From Spirochaetales bacterium (GTDB taxonomy: Bacteria > Spirochaetota > Spirochaetia > UBA9216): a stretch of DNA of 58,493 nucleotides. The position numbers and the translations under genes are program-made. A model generated the notes under the pieces. That model was not told the origin of the DNA and searched no databases. It worked only from the letters and a program-made list of their open reading frames with translations. Location of the stretch: NCBI GenBank assembly GCA_016342585.1, contig JAEINK010000030.1, positions 1-58,493 on the forward strand, read 5' to 3'. Of the stretch, positions 34,788-44,780 are shown piece after piece; position 1 is the stretch's first letter; each line of letters opens with the position of its first letter.

Positions 34788-35857
34788 CGTATTCTCCTGA
34801 AATATTCGCCTTGATACTGGACTAATTCGCCCTCAAGCTCTTTCTCCATAAGGAGTGCGCTTCGTTCTCCGACGTTTTTTTCTCTATTTTTTATTAACGC
34901 TTTTTCGTAAGATAATGAATAATCCCACCATTCGACAAGGATTTCTTCTGCTTTATCAAAAAGAGTGGCACCATCATCAAGCAGCCGACGACCGCCCGCT
35001 CCACAAGGGGACTCCATATTTACATCATGGACCCATAAATCCCGCCCCTGCTCCGCTGCAAAGTCGGCTGTTATGAGAGCACCGGATTTAGCGGGAGCCT
35101 CTATCACAACCACAGATCGTGACAAACCGCTTACAATTCTGTTCCTCGCCGGAAAATGATATTTTCGGGGAAGGGTTCCTGGGGGGTATTCACTTAAAAG
35201 ACAGCCACCCGACTTGAGGATTCGTCTTGCCGTATCTTCATTCATTTGAGGATAGACCCGATCCAGGCCCCCGGCCAATACAGCCACAGTCCGGCCCCCG
35301 GAACTGATGTTCCCAAGATGGGCGGCAAGGTCTATCCCCCGGGCAAGCCCTGAGACGACAGCCACACCCCGACTCCCCATGACTAATCCTGTACGAAAGG
35401 CTTCATTCCGACCACGGCCGGTAGGATAACGAGTACCAACAACTCCCAACATTGGTTTATCATAATCAGGAAGGGTCCCGCGATAATACATAATCAAGGG
35501 AGGATCAAATATCTCTCTCAGCTGGGGAGGATAATCAGGGGAGGTGTATAAGGTATACTCAATGCCCGAAGCGTGACATACCTCCCAATCTCTGCGCCCC
35601 GCCTCTTCCCATTGGGATAAGTTCCAGGAGTTTTTCAACTTCCGGCAAATGATCGATTCAATACCATGTCGTGAAAGCGCCAATTTATCCCGACAGGATT
35701 TATCTGGATGAAAAAGGATGTTTTCGCCATGAGAGACAGGATTCACAGAGGATTGCCCGTCCCAACCGGAAGAATAAACCTCGGCAATCAGTATTTTTTC
35801 ACCAGACTTTAAACCGGGGATTCTATCCAGGGTAAAGAAGAGGAGATCTCGGTTCAT
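34784..35857 (-). CDS. dprA: DNA processing protein DprA (Smf)
   Basis: The 357-residue protein contains the DprA Rossmann-like core with GVVGTRYPTGRGRN, VSGLARGIDLAAH, AVLAGGLDRVYP and GALITADFAAEQGRD. It binds single-stranded DNA and loads RecA during natural transformation. The C-terminal winged helix of long DprA proteins is present only as a short helical tail (from about 300). It overlaps the TPR lipoprotein and topA genes by 4 bases each. No other competence gene is in the window. Confidence 0.93.
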   Translation of the reverse strand: MNRDLLFFTLDRIPGLKSGEKILIAEVYSSGWDGQSSVNPVSHGENILFHPDKSCRDKLALSRHGIESIICRKLKNSWNLSQWEEAGRRDWEVCHASGIEYTLYTSPDYPPQLREIFDPPLIMYYRGTLPDYDKPMLGVVGTRYPTGRGRNEAFRTGLVMGSRGVAVVSGLARGIDLAAHLGNISSGGRTVAVLAGGLDRVYPQMNEDTARRILKSGGCLLSEYPPGTLPRKYHFPARNRIVSGLSRSVVVIEAPAKSGALITADFAAEQGRDLWVHDVNMESPCGAGGRRLLDDGATLFDKAEEILVEWWDYSLSYEKALIKNREKNVGERSALLMEKELEGELVQYQGEYFRRIR

Positions 35858-36576
35858 TCCATCCCCCCCATGATCGCATTTCGATTTTTCATAGCCTGAT
35901 CGATCACATCCTGATCATTCGATACTTCGGCGATGGCTTCATAATAGGAGACAGCCTCTCCCCTGTTTCCAATGCTTGCCTGAACAGCTCCCATTAAAAA
36001 AAGAGAATCAATATCTTTGGGGTTATTCTCAAGAAGCTCTAATAAAAGAGGCTCCGCATCCCAGGCCCTCTCCATTTCATAAAAATAGAGTACTGCCAGG
36101 GCATATTTCACTTCCGAATATCTTCCATTTAACTGAATGGCACGACGATAATAGATTTCAGCCTGAAGGAGATAATCCTCTCTTTCAGCCTGATTCACCT
36201 GGGCAAGGGACATCCGCGCCGCACATACACCGGCATGATAATAAAGGGTGAAACTTGAAGGATAGATCTGAAGAGCTTCCTGAAAACTATCAAGTGCCAG
36301 ACCGAACATCTCCTGATGCATAAACTCGGTACCAAGCTGTCGATAGAAATTACCGGTTTCTTTACCAGCCTCTATCTTTCTATCAAGTTCATCTTCAAAA
36401 CCCCTGACAGAAGCCTTGATCTCGGCAAGTCTCTGAGCAGATATTTCTCCGGAAGAAGCTTCCGCCTCTTCAAGAAAGACAAGGTTTTCAACCCGGTTGT
36501 TAAAATTCCGGGAACAGGAGGAGATGATTAGTAAAAAGAAAACTATAATTACTGAGAATTGTTTTGTTCTGTTCAT
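35854..36576 (-). CDS. TPR-repeat lipoprotein
   Basis: ATG at 36576 is chosen: GAGGAAGG lies upstream and the protein then starts with a signal peptide and lipobox (FLLIISSC), giving 240 residues. Residues about 70-225 contain four to five tetratricopeptide-like helix pairs (FGLALDSFQEALQIYPSS; AEIYYRRAIQLNGRYSEVKYAL; GNRGEAVSYYEAIAE). It is predicted to be anchored in a membrane facing the periplasm and to serve as a protein-binding scaffold. A TPR lipoprotein between ftsZ and dprA also occurs in Borrelia and Treponema, so it may act in cell envelope or division. Confidence 0.82.
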   Translation of the reverse strand: MNRTKQFSVIIVFFLLIISSCSRNFNNRVENLVFLEEAEASSGEISAQRLAEIKASVRGFEDELDRKIEAGKETGNFYRQLGTEFMHQEMFGLALDSFQEALQIYPSSFTLYYHAGVCAARMSLAQVNQAEREDYLLQAEIYYRRAIQLNGRYSEVKYALAVLYFYEMERAWDAEPLLLELLENNPKDIDSLFLMGAVQASIGNRGEAVSYYEAIAEVSNDQDVIDQAMKNRNAIMGGME

Positions 36577-36639
36577 AATATCCTTCCTCTTTTTATTACC
36601 TGATTTTTTCCTGTGATGATTCATGAAACATGAAATGAA

Positions 36640-37548
36640 TCATCCCCTTGGATGAAAAACCTCGTGACTTCCCTTAAGTTCCTGATTATCCAAATGTGTA
36701 TAAATCTGAGTTGTTGAAATATCCGAATGCCCCAGGAGCTCCTGAACGATCCTTAAATCGGCGCCGCCCTTGAGCATATGTGTAGCAAAGGTGTGACGAA
36801 GGGTGTGAACCTTGCTTTCGATATTGGCTTTTTCGGTCCACTCATGAAACCTCTTCCAGATACCCTTCCGGGACAAACCACTCCCCCGTCTGCTTAGGAA
36901 GAGAAAATCACTCCTCTTAATATTCAGAAAAGGTCTCGATTCATCAAGATACCTTCGAATCCATTTTTCAGCCACATCACCCACGGGAACAAGTCTTTCC
37001 TTGTCTCCCTTACCGATGACACGAATTAAACCATCATCAAGATGAACCCTGTCCATGGTCAGCCCGGCCGCCTCGGAAATCCGAAGACCACAGCTGTAGA
37101 TAAGTTCAAATAGAGTCCGATCCCGAAGCCCCAAAGGCTCATCTGTCGGTATGGATTCAAGAAATTCTTCGATATCACTCCGGGAAAGCACCTGAGGCAA
37201 CTTCTGAGACTGACGAGGGCGCTCGAGTTTCAGGGAGGGGTTATCCTCTCTGATGCGCTCGCTGTTTAAAAATCTGAAAAATGATCGGCAGGTGCTGAGT
37301 ATCCTGGCTGTTGTACCGGGTTCGGGTCTTGTCTCCCCACCTTTAAAGATCCTTATGGAATCATCCCTGAAAACTATATAGGCAGAAAGAGCATCCGAAC
37401 TTACTGTTTCAGGCTCTAAACCTTCGGATTCAAACCAGGAGAGAAGTCTGAAAACCTCTCTTACATAGGTCTCCACCGTATTTTCTGCCAGTCGGAGGGT
37501 AATTCGCAGATATGATTCATAATCTCTAAGGACAGGGTTAAATTTCAC
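36640..37548 (-). CDS. xerD: Tyrosine recombinase XerD-like
   Basis: The 302-residue protein has the N-terminal SAM-like domain and a catalytic domain with Arg156, Lys180, His248, Arg251, His274 and Tyr283. A small insertion (about 67-77) lies in the N-terminal domain. The C-terminal tail (LKGSHEVFHPRG) resembles the XerC/XerD interaction tail (HPR). It is 2 bases after ftsZ, so one of the two Xer proteins is tied to the division cluster and the other to topA-hslVU. Which is XerC and which is XerD in function is inferred. Confidence 0.86.
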   Translation of the reverse strand: MKFNPVLRDYESYLRITLRLAENTVETYVREVFRLLSWFESEGLEPETVSSDALSAYIVFRDDSIRIFKGGETRPEPGTTARILSTCRSFFRFLNSERIREDNPSLKLERPRQSQKLPQVLSRSDIEEFLESIPTDEPLGLRDRTLFELIYSCGLRISEAAGLTMDRVHLDDGLIRVIGKGDKERLVPVGDVAEKWIRRYLDESRPFLNIKRSDFLFLSRRGSGLSRKGIWKRFHEWTEKANIESKVHTLRHTFATHMLKGGADLRIVQELLGHSDISTTQIYTHLDNQELKGSHEVFHPRG

Positions 37549-37550
37549 TC

Positions 37551-38726
37551 TTAACTTTCCGGATTATCTACTATTTTTCTGTCTCTCATAGCCGTGGGAA
37601 TACTCAGGTCAGATTCATTTGAGGTATTTCTTCCGGAAAGAAAAGCGTTGGGACCTCTGGATAATCCCTCCTGCATCTTAACCCACTCGTCATAGTCGAC
37701 GACTTCCGACTGGGTAGACTCTTCCACGGGGGCTTCGGCCGGTGCCGCTTCGATAGAATCGAATCCTGTTGCTACAACAGTAACCTTTACCTCATCTATG
37801 AGATTTTCATCAGTAGCAATACCCGGAATAATAAGGGCATCCTTATCGGCATTGGCTGTAATAATTTTTATCACCTCAGCATACTCTTCCATGGAGAAAT
37901 CCTCTCCACCGGTCACACTGACAAGAATCCCCTGTGCTCCTTCAATTCGAGCATCCTCAAGAAGAGGATTATTTATCGCATTCGTGGCTGCATCAACAGC
38001 CCTATTATCACCCTGACCGATACCAATCCCCATAAGGGCATCACCTTGACCGCTCATGATGGTTTTAACATCAGCAAAATCAATATTGATTTCCCCCGCC
38101 TGGGTTATGAGTTCAGAAATTCCCTGAACGCCCTGACGCAGAACATCATCAGCCATTAAAAATGCCTCTTTTATAGGAGTTCTTCTATCAACAATATTAA
38201 GGAGATACTGATTTGGAATAACGATAAGTGTATCTACTTCTTCACGAAGTTTTGTGATTCCCCCATCGGCCAGAAGTTTCTTCTTTCCACCTTCAAAATC
38301 AAAGGGTTTAGTCACAACAGCGACAGTAAGAACCCCCATCTCTCTGGCGATTCTTGCGACAACGGATGCCGCACCAGTTCCCGTACCGCCACCCATTCCT
38401 GCGGTTATGAAGACCATATCCGCACCCCGAAGAATATTCGCAATCTCTTCCGAATTTTCTTCGGCCGCAAGTTCCCCTTTTTCGGGTATTCCCCCAGCAC
38501 CTAAGCCACCTGTGAGTTTTGTTCCTATGGGTAATTTTGTTTTGGCATTGGATCTTTTCAGAGCCTGAAGATCTGTGTTCATGGCAACAAAGTCCACACT
38601 TTTTAAACCGCTTGTAATCATACGGTTTACAGCATTACTTCCGCCGCCTCCCACACCAATAACCTTAATAACAGTAGGATTGATCGCCCTATCATCTAGA
38701 TAGTCTTCAATAACATTAATTTGCAT
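37551..38726 (-). CDS. ftsZ: Cell division GTPase FtsZ
   Basis: ATG at 38726 ([13 protein letters not shown]) has the strong ribosome binding site GGGAGGGGGAG directly upstream, giving 391 residues; the longer frame from 38777 is unlikely. It contains [17 protein letters not shown], the tubulin signature GGGTGTG and the T7 loop region FADVKTIM. The C-terminal peptide ([12 protein letters not shown]) is a variant of the conserved FtsA/ZipA-binding tail. It is the division ring protein. A 229-base gap separates it from ftsA. Confidence 0.97.
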   Translation of the reverse strand: MQINVIEDYLDDRAINPTVIKVIGVGGGGSNAVNRMITSGLKSVDFVAMNTDLQALKRSNAKTKLPIGTKLTGGLGAGGIPEKGELAAEENSEEIANILRGADMVFITAGMGGGTGTGAASVVARIAREMGVLTVAVVTKPFDFEGGKKKLLADGGITKLREEVDTLIVIPNQYLLNIVDRRTPIKEAFLMADDVLRQGVQGISELITQAGEINIDFADVKTIMSGQGDALMGIGIGQGDNRAVDAATNAINNPLLEDARIEGAQGILVSVTGGEDFSMEEYAEVIKIITANADKDALIIPGIATDENLIDEVKVTVVATGFDSIEAAPAEAPVEESTQSEVVDYDEWVKMQEGLSRGPNAFLSGRNTSNESDLSIPTAMRDRKIVDNPES

Positions 38727-38781
38727 CTCCCCCTCCCAGAGCTTTTGCATAGACGGATCCTGTAAGGGCCTTCCCAAGCCC

Positions 38782-38800
38782 GCCTGATCCTAAATCAGGC
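38782..38800 (-). other. Hairpin in the ftsZ 5' region
   Basis: GCCTGAT-5 nt-ATCAGGC forms a perfect 7-bp stem about 55 bases before the ftsZ start. No U-tract follows, so it is more likely a leader structure than a terminator. Confidence 0.4.
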
Positions 38801-38905
38801 CGATTAACCGAACGAAAACCGAAACAGTACCACCTTTTTTTTATATTGATGGCTATAAATATGAAAATAACCGTTCCTAACTCCGGATATTCACCGATTT
38901 ACGCC

Positions 38906-38936
38906 ATTGTAATCTATAAACTAACCTATTTTTCAA
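38906..38936 (-). promoter_or_regulatory. Candidate ftsZ promoter in the ftsA-ftsZ gap
   Basis: On the minus strand TTGAAA (38931-38936) and TACAAT (38906-38911) are 19 bp apart, with a leader of about 170 bases before the ftsZ start. The spacer is longer than ideal. Gene dosage of FtsZ usually exceeds that of FtsA, so an extra promoter here is reasonable. The rest of the gap holds only the hairpin noted separately. Confidence 0.4.
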
Positions 38937-38955
38937 ATAGCCACAATGATTCTTT

Positions 38956-40191
38956 TTAAAAGAACTCTTTCATCCAGTCACGCAGTCGAGATCCCATACC
39001 ACTCCTGCTTCGTTTTACCGAGCCCTTTGTACCGGTATCCCTGACAGTATTTTCCGCACCATGGAGAACAAGGCCTACCGCCGTAGAGTACATGGGATTG
39101 GTGTATTCACCAACAAGCCCCCCTATCGGCATGGGTTCACCAATCCTTGTAGGAAGCCTGAAAATCTCATGGGCGAGCTCCTGGGTCCCGGGAAGAAGGG
39201 CTCCTCCTCCTGTGATAACCACACCGCCACCTAAATGTTTAAGATAATCCTTGCGAATCATCTGATCCTTTACCATCTGCAGAATCTCAGCCATTCTCGG
39301 TTGAATTATGCCACATATTTTCTGCCTGGGTATGGCAGCGGAAGGCCACCCTCCAACACCGGGGATAACAACATCCTCACCCGCGGCAACCATGGGCATA
39401 TAACAACAACCGGCTTCTTTCTTCAGGTTTTCCGCCGACTCAAGAGGAGTCTTCAGCATGATAGAGAGATCACTTGTGACTTGTTCACCGCCCACGGGGA
39501 CCACACCGGTATGATATGGTGCACCATCCAGATAAACGAGTATATCGGTTGTTCCTCCGCCAAGATCTATAAGAAGGACACCAAGCTCCTTCTCATCTTC
39601 CGAAAGCACAGCCCGTGAGGATGCCAGTGATTCCAGAACAATGTCATTGACCCTGAATCCGGCTCGATTTACACATTTCAGCAGATTCTGGGCAGAAGTA
39701 ACTGAACCTGTAATAATATGAACTTCTGCTTCCAGCCTTATACCAATCATATCCAGAGGATTTTTTACCCCCCCCTGATCATCGACAATGAATTCCTGCG
39801 GAATAACATGAAGAACTTCTCTATCCATGGGAATGACAATAGCTTTGGCAGCATCGATGACACGTTTTACATCATCCTTATCGATCTCACGCCCCTTCCC
39901 AGTGACAGCCACAACACCTCTGGAATTGATCCCTTCAATGTGGGCCCCTGCGATCCCTGTAAATACACCCTGTATTTCACGGCCGGACATCATCTCGGCA
40001 TTATCTATTGCATCTGTCACGGCCTGCATAGTGGATTCAATATTAATCACAACACCTCGGCGAAGTCCCCGGGACGGAGCTTTGCCTACGCCAACAATAG
40101 ATAGGATCCCATTTTCATCTCTTTCGCCTACCACGGCACACACCTTGGTGGTACCAATATCCAGGCCTATAACCAGGTCATTCGCTGCCAA
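38956..40191 (-). CDS. ftsA: Cell division protein FtsA
   Basis: The 411-residue actin-like protein has the phosphate loop GLDIGTTKVCAVVGE, the second phosphate motif (LLIDLGGGTTDILVY) and GGVVITGGGALLPG. The C terminus ends in a basic amphipathic helix (GMGSRLRDWMKEFF) that anchors it to the membrane. It tethers FtsZ. It lies 3 bases after ftsQ. Confidence 0.96.
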   Translation of the reverse strand: MAANDLVIGLDIGTTKVCAVVGERDENGILSIVGVGKAPSRGLRRGVVINIESTMQAVTDAIDNAEMMSGREIQGVFTGIAGAHIEGINSRGVVAVTGKGREIDKDDVKRVIDAAKAIVIPMDREVLHVIPQEFIVDDQGGVKNPLDMIGIRLEAEVHIITGSVTSAQNLLKCVNRAGFRVNDIVLESLASSRAVLSEDEKELGVLLIDLGGGTTDILVYLDGAPYHTGVVPVGGEQVTSDLSIMLKTPLESAENLKKEAGCCYMPMVAAGEDVVIPGVGGWPSAAIPRQKICGIIQPRMAEILQMVKDQMIRKDYLKHLGGGVVITGGGALLPGTQELAHEIFRLPTRIGEPMPIGGLVGEYTNPMYSTAVGLVLHGAENTVRDTGTKGSVKRSRSGMGSRLRDWMKEFF

Positions 40192-40194
40192 AGG

Positions 40195-41109
40195 TCACTC
40201 CTCCCTGATCCGGTATACAATCTTGTTGCTCCGAAAATCAAGCTCTTCCAGCTTTGGAGCAATTTCTTCATCACCAATCACATCAAGAACCAGAAGTATA
40301 TTTTTCATTAAATCAGCATCGATCCGGGTTCCAATCCTTACGCGAGTTCGATATTCCCGGGGATACAATAAAACTTCATAATCGTTTGTATTCTTTTTAA
40401 CGAATTTCAGTTCGGATATCAAGCCAAAGAGGAGCGGTGAATCAATTTTAAGCTGCTCTAAATCCTGAATAAATACAATTAAAGCGTCGGGAAGTCGTAT
40501 TCCCGGAACTGGTTCGGGGAATTTTATTCCAGAGATCACCGGAAGATCACTCAAAAGATTTGATGTTCCCGTATCGAAAACCACTCCCTCTCGATCAAAA
40601 ACAAGAGGAACATCCCCATACTCCCCTTCAAAGAAGGATACACCAAGAGGCTTTCGCCTCACAAGTTCAATTTTCAAAGTGTTTGGAAAAACTTTGCTCA
40701 CTTTGGCATCGACGATCAAAGGAACCCTGGAAAGCAGGGTCTCGGCTTTTTCCGTATCTACATCAAAATATTTTAGATTACCCTCTAAACCTGCCAACCG
40801 CATTATGGTTTCGTTAGAAAGGGGCATCCCCTCCTCCACCTGGATTTTGATGGAGTTTATCATCAACCTTGGTTCAATTATAAAGTTGAACCCGATTTGA
40901 ATGACAAGGACACCGAGCAGGATAAAAATAGTAATCTTGAAAAATCGGTTCAACCGGATCCGTCGCTCTTCTTCTGCCCTTTCATCATCCCTGGCTATAT
41001 TGGCATCACGCTTCCAGGACTGCTCAAAATATTCCCGTTCTGTAACCTTGCTGTTAAAAATTCTGCGCTCGTCGGTAGGTGTGGAAAAATCCTGCATAAA
41101 ACTGCTCAC
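40195..41109 (-). CDS. ftsQ: Cell division protein FtsQ/DivIB
   Basis: The 304-residue protein has a charged cytoplasmic N terminus (about 1-55), one membrane helix (about 53-75, FFKITIFILLGVLVIQIGF), a POTRA domain (about 78-150, SNETIMRLAGLEGNLKYFDVD) and the FtsQ beta domain. It links early and late divisome proteins. It overlaps ftsW by 4 bases and ends 3 bases before ftsA. It was identified as much by place as by sequence, as FtsQ proteins diverge quickly. Confidence 0.85.
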   Translation of the reverse strand: MSSFMQDFSTPTDERRIFNSKVTEREYFEQSWKRDANIARDDERAEEERRIRLNRFFKITIFILLGVLVIQIGFNFIIEPRLMINSIKIQVEEGMPLSNETIMRLAGLEGNLKYFDVDTEKAETLLSRVPLIVDAKVSKVFPNTLKIELVRRKPLGVSFFEGEYGDVPLVFDREGVVFDTGTSNLLSDLPVISGIKFPEPVPGIRLPDALIVFIQDLEQLKIDSPLLFGLISELKFVKKNTNDYEVLLYPREYRTRVRIGTRIDADLMKNILLVLDVIGDEEIAPKLEELDFRSNKIVYRIREE

Positions 41110-42278
41110 AGTAGAACCTCCCCGCCCAGTTCAGTACTTCGTTTGGAAAAATACTCACTATTCCGATTTCTTGAAATATTTAACAGCAATCCACACATGA
41201 TAAACGTGACTAAAAGCGAAGATCCTCCCGAAGAGAAGAAAGGTAATGGTATTCCTGTCGCAGGAACAAGTCCCACAACAACAGCCATATTGAAAAAAGC
41301 CTGATAAAGAATGGCTGTGGTGATTCCAAAACCCAGATAGTATCCAAATCGATCACCACTGCTTGTTGATATCCAGTAACCCCGGAATGCGAAGAGTATA
41401 AATAGAAGAATAATGATGGTAATCCCCAGAAACCCGGCCTCTTCACCCATGGAGGCGAAAACAAAATCCGAATCAACCATCGGCAGACCGCCCAGCTTCT
41501 TAATTCCCCTTCCAAAACCGGTTCCCCAGACTCCGCCATTCGATAAAGCACTCTGAGACGCAATGATCTGATATCCGGTTCCAGCAGGATCCATCTCCGG
41601 TTCAAGAAAGGATATTAATCGCTTAACCCGATGTTCTCGGGTAAAAAGCATGATCCCGGCCAGAGGAATGGTGAACGTCCCAATTAAAATAAAATATACC
41701 ATTTTAACATTGGCCATGAAAAACATTGTCATGGAGAGCAGAAAAACGAACACAGCAGTTGAAAAGTCATTCTGATAAAAAATAATGGATACGAACAGAA
41801 CAGTAACCAGCAAAGGTGGTAAAACCACATTCCCGGTCTCATGAATCCGCTCCTCTTTTTTCGAAAAAATAGAAGCAAGGTATAGTAGAATTACAAGCTT
41901 TGCCAACTCCGAAGGCTGAAAAGAGAAGGAGCCGAATCTTATCCATCTGGTAGCCCCCATAACCTTCTTTCCAATCCCGGGTACAAAAGTTGCACACAAT
42001 AACAGAAAGGAGAGCAAAAGGAAGAGGGGAATATTTTTCTGCACCCAGGAGAGTGACACGCGGGATGAAACAAAAAAAGCCACAACACCAATGACTAAAA
42101 AAACAGCCTGTTTTTTCAGAAAATAGAGAGAATCACCCTGAAAAACATCGGCGTTATAATAACTTGCCGAAAAGAGAGAAACGATACCGATCCCTGCCAG
42201 CAGCACAACTATAATAAGCAGTACAAAATCACATCCTGGCCGTTCCGGCACCCTTTCCAGGGTAAATCGATCACTCAT
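41106..42278 (-). CDS. ftsW: SEDS peptidoglycan polymerase FtsW
   Basis: The 390-residue protein has about ten membrane helices and SEDS signatures: SLFSASYYNA at the N terminus, FQPSELAKLVILLYLA, GGVWGTGFGRGIKKLGGLP, DSDFVFASMGEEAGFLG and ATGIPLPFFSSGGSSLL. It polymerises septal peptidoglycan with a class B PBP, which is not encoded in this cluster. It lies 2 bases after mraY and overlaps ftsQ. Confidence 0.94.
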   Translation of the reverse strand: MSDRFTLERVPERPGCDFVLLIIVVLLAGIGIVSLFSASYYNADVFQGDSLYFLKKQAVFLVIGVVAFFVSSRVSLSWVQKNIPLFLLLSFLLLCATFVPGIGKKVMGATRWIRFGSFSFQPSELAKLVILLYLASIFSKKEERIHETGNVVLPPLLVTVLFVSIIFYQNDFSTAVFVFLLSMTMFFMANVKMVYFILIGTFTIPLAGIMLFTREHRVKRLISFLEPEMDPAGTGYQIIASQSALSNGGVWGTGFGRGIKKLGGLPMVDSDFVFASMGEEAGFLGITIIILLFILFAFRGYWISTSSGDRFGYYLGFGITTAILYQAFFNMAVVVGLVPATGIPLPFFSSGGSSLLVTFIMCGLLLNISRNRNSEYFSKRSTELGGEVLL

Positions 42279-42280
42279 GA

Positions 42281-43360
42281 TTACTGCAGCTTAAGGGTAG
42301 AGAGACTCAGGATCACAAAAAGACCTCCCAGAATCCAGAAACGGACCACAACCTTCGTCTCATCCCAGCCTTTCAACTCGAAATGATGATGAAGAGGGGC
42401 CATCTTGAATACCCTTTTTTTCCTTAATTTATATGAAATGACCTGTATCATTACGGATGCAACTTCGATCACAAAAACACCGCCAACGATGAGCAGTAGA
42501 ATCTCTTTTTTGATTAATAAAGCAACAACACCAATCACACCTCCCAAAGCCAGCGAACCGGTATCCCCCATAAAAATCTCGGCAGGATGAGCATTATACC
42601 AAAGGAATCCGATACAGGCCCCGGCAAGGGCTAAACAGAGAACAGTAAGCTCTCCACTTCCCACCAGGTATGGAATCTGCAGATATTCCGAATAATCGGC
42701 TCGACCTGTTACATAGGTAAGGATTGCCAGGGCAATACTCACCAGAAGCAGAAGCCCGGTAGCCAGACCATCCAAACCATCAGTCAGGTTTACAGCATTT
42801 GAAAGCCCCGTAAGGTATACCACACCAAAGGGAATAAAAACCCAGGACATATCCACCACAGGATTTTTTAAAAAGGGCAGATAGAGCAGAGTGGTCTGAT
42901 CATTACCGTTAAAATAGATAAACAGAACGATACCAAGCGACACAACCAACTGAGCCGAAAATTTAAACTTTGCATGGAGTCCATCAGATGATTTCCTGAA
43001 AACCTTAAGATAATCATCCAGAAACCCAATTCCGCCGAAAGCAAGAAGAGCTATCAACGCTACCCAGGTGTAATAATTCGAGAGGTCCTGCCAAAGAATC
43101 ACAGAAAAAAGGACTGCCAGTATCATCAAAACCCCACCCATGGTGGGGGTTCCTGATTTCACAAGATGACTCTGCGGACCATCATCCCGAACAGACTGCC
43201 CCGCCTTCCACTGCTTCAACTTCTTAATGATCCAGGGACCAAACATAAAACAGATAAACAGGGCAGTGATTGATGCATAAGCCGCTCTGAAAGTTATATA
43301 CTGAAATATATTAAAGAAAGAGAAATACTTGACAAGGGGCAGTAAAAACTCTTTAAACAT
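42281..43360 (-). CDS. mraY: Phospho-N-acetylmuramoyl-pentapeptide transferase MraY
   Basis: The 359-residue polytopic membrane protein has the MraY catalytic motifs: TPTMGGVLMILAV near the N terminus, FLDDYLKVF, NAVNLTDGLDGLATG and FMGDTGSLALGG, and the C-terminal HHHFELKGW motif. It transfers the UDP-MurNAc-pentapeptide phosphosugar to undecaprenyl phosphate (lipid I). It overlaps murF by 8 bases. Confidence 0.97.
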   Translation of the reverse strand: MFKEFLLPLVKYFSFFNIFQYITFRAAYASITALFICFMFGPWIIKKLKQWKAGQSVRDDGPQSHLVKSGTPTMGGVLMILAVLFSVILWQDLSNYYTWVALIALLAFGGIGFLDDYLKVFRKSSDGLHAKFKFSAQLVVSLGIVLFIYFNGNDQTTLLYLPFLKNPVVDMSWVFIPFGVVYLTGLSNAVNLTDGLDGLATGLLLLVSIALAILTYVTGRADYSEYLQIPYLVGSGELTVLCLALAGACIGFLWYNAHPAEIFMGDTGSLALGGVIGVVALLIKKEILLLIVGGVFVIEVASVMIQVISYKLRKKRVFKMAPLHHHFELKGWDETKVVVRFWILGGLFVILSLSTLKLQ

Positions 43361-44780
43361 TATTCCTCCCTATAGGCTTAACCAGCCTTTCAAGCTCCAT
43401 CGCTCTGGAACCTTTAATAAAAACAAGATCTCCAGGACGAAGATAATTCACTACCGCCGCCTCGAGTTTACTGTAATCCTCACTCCAGAATCCTGTACCT
43501 TTTCTTGTGGGTCCCTTTTCATCCAGAGCCTCTTCCGTAAAGGACTCAAAGGCCTTCCGGCACTCCTCTCCGAAAAAAAAGGTTTCATCAAAATCATGCC
43601 GGGCGATTTGGGCGCCTAGAGATTTATGAGCCTTCCGGCTGTCATCACCAAGTTCTCCCATAGAACCCGCAACAACAATCTTACGCCCCTGCCATGGTAT
43701 TGACGCAAAAACGTCGATCCCCGCAGAAAAGGAGTCAGGGTTGGCATTATAACAATCCACTATCATTGTCACAGTGCCCTCGATTACCTCACCTCTTCCA
43801 AACAGGGGTTTTATTCTACCCAACCCACAAACAACATCCTCAATTCCGGCACCCAGATACCTGGCGACAGAAACGGCCCCAAGAATATTCTGAAGATTAT
43901 GCTCCCCCATGAGGGGAACATTTACCATTCGTCCCCCGATTTTCAGGAGCCATCCGCCCAGTCCCTGATCACGGGCCTCCTGAAAATCGGGGGTTGAATT
44001 CCTCCCGTAACGAAAAACAGGAGCGTTCAGGCCCTTTGTCAGAAAATTGAACCAGGGTTCATCCTCCCATACAAAGGCAGCTCCGGAAGAGTCCAAATAG
44101 CGAAAGATCTTCATCTTTTCCCGGGCAATATTCTCTACAGAACCCAGCATTCCAACATGAGCCGTTCCGATGTTGGTCACAACGCCAACTTCAGGCCGGT
44201 AAATATTGGAGAGTATATCCATCTCCCCCTGATAGTTCATCCCCATCTCCAGTACCGAGTAGGTAGCCGAAGGATCTATAGAGAGAACCGCCATAGGCAA
44301 ACCGATATCCGAATTCAGATTCCCGGAATTCATGGACGTTGGACGATACTCATTCAGCACCGCCCCCAGCAACTCTTTCATTGTCGTCTTGCCGCTGCTT
44401 CCCGTTATTCCCACACGTACGGTATCAGAAAGATACCGTTCCCTGAAAAGACCAGCAGTTTCCTGCAGGGCTTTCAAGGGATTTTCCACAATCACGACGC
44501 CCTTACCGGGATATTTTTGTACGATTTCTTCTCCCTTTTCACTCCAGAACGATTCCGAAGCTAAAGTGCCCGCCGCTCCGGAATCAAAGGAAGGCCCAAT
44601 ATAATCATGACCATCCACCCGCTCCCCATAGATGGGAACATACAGAGAATCTTCTGCACATTTTCTTGAATCGACACTCACCCCCCTGAATTTAAAATCA
44701 ACAGACCCAAGGGCAATCCGCCCTTTGCTGCATTCAGCAAGAGTTCCAAGTGTAAAAAATGAGCCGGTTTTTTCAGCCAT
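43353..44780 (-). CDS. murF: UDP-N-acetylmuramoyl-tripeptide--D-alanyl-D-alanine ligase MurF
   Basis: ATG at 44780 is chosen; CAGGAG lies 8 bases upstream and the first GTG (44786) lacks support. The 475-residue Mur ligase has the N-terminal UDP-binding domain (RGVSVDSRKCAEDSLYVP), ATP loop GITGSSGKTTMKELL, GMNYQGEMDIL and the C-terminal ligase domain with DCYNANPDS. It completes the pentapeptide. It overlaps ftsL by 8 bases and mraY by 8. MurE, MurD, MurC and MurG are not in this cluster. Confidence 0.95.
   Translation of the reverse strand: MAEKTGSFFTLGTLAECSKGRIALGSVDFKFRGVSVDSRKCAEDSLYVPIYGERVDGHDYIGPSFDSGAAGTLASESFWSEKGEEIVQKYPGKGVVIVENPLKALQETAGLFRERYLSDTVRVGITGSSGKTTMKELLGAVLNEYRPTSMNSGNLNSDIGLPMAVLSIDPSATYSVLEMGMNYQGEMDILSNIYRPEVGVVTNIGTAHVGMLGSVENIAREKMKIFRYLDSSGAAFVWEDEPWFNFLTKGLNAPVFRYGRNSTPDFQEARDQGLGGWLLKIGGRMVNVPLMGEHNLQNILGAVSVARYLGAGIEDVVCGLGRIKPLFGRGEVIEGTVTMIVDCYNANPDSFSAGIDVFASIPWQGRKIVVAGSMGELGDDSRKAHKSLGAQIARHDFDETFFFGEECRKAFESFTEEALDEKGPTRKGTGFWSEDYSKLEAAVVNYLRPGDLVFIKGSRAMELERLVKPIGRNNV

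Noticed and set aside
38727..38777. Longer FtsZ start at 38777
   Set aside because: It would add 17 residues unlike FtsZ and place the very strong ribosome binding site inside the gene.
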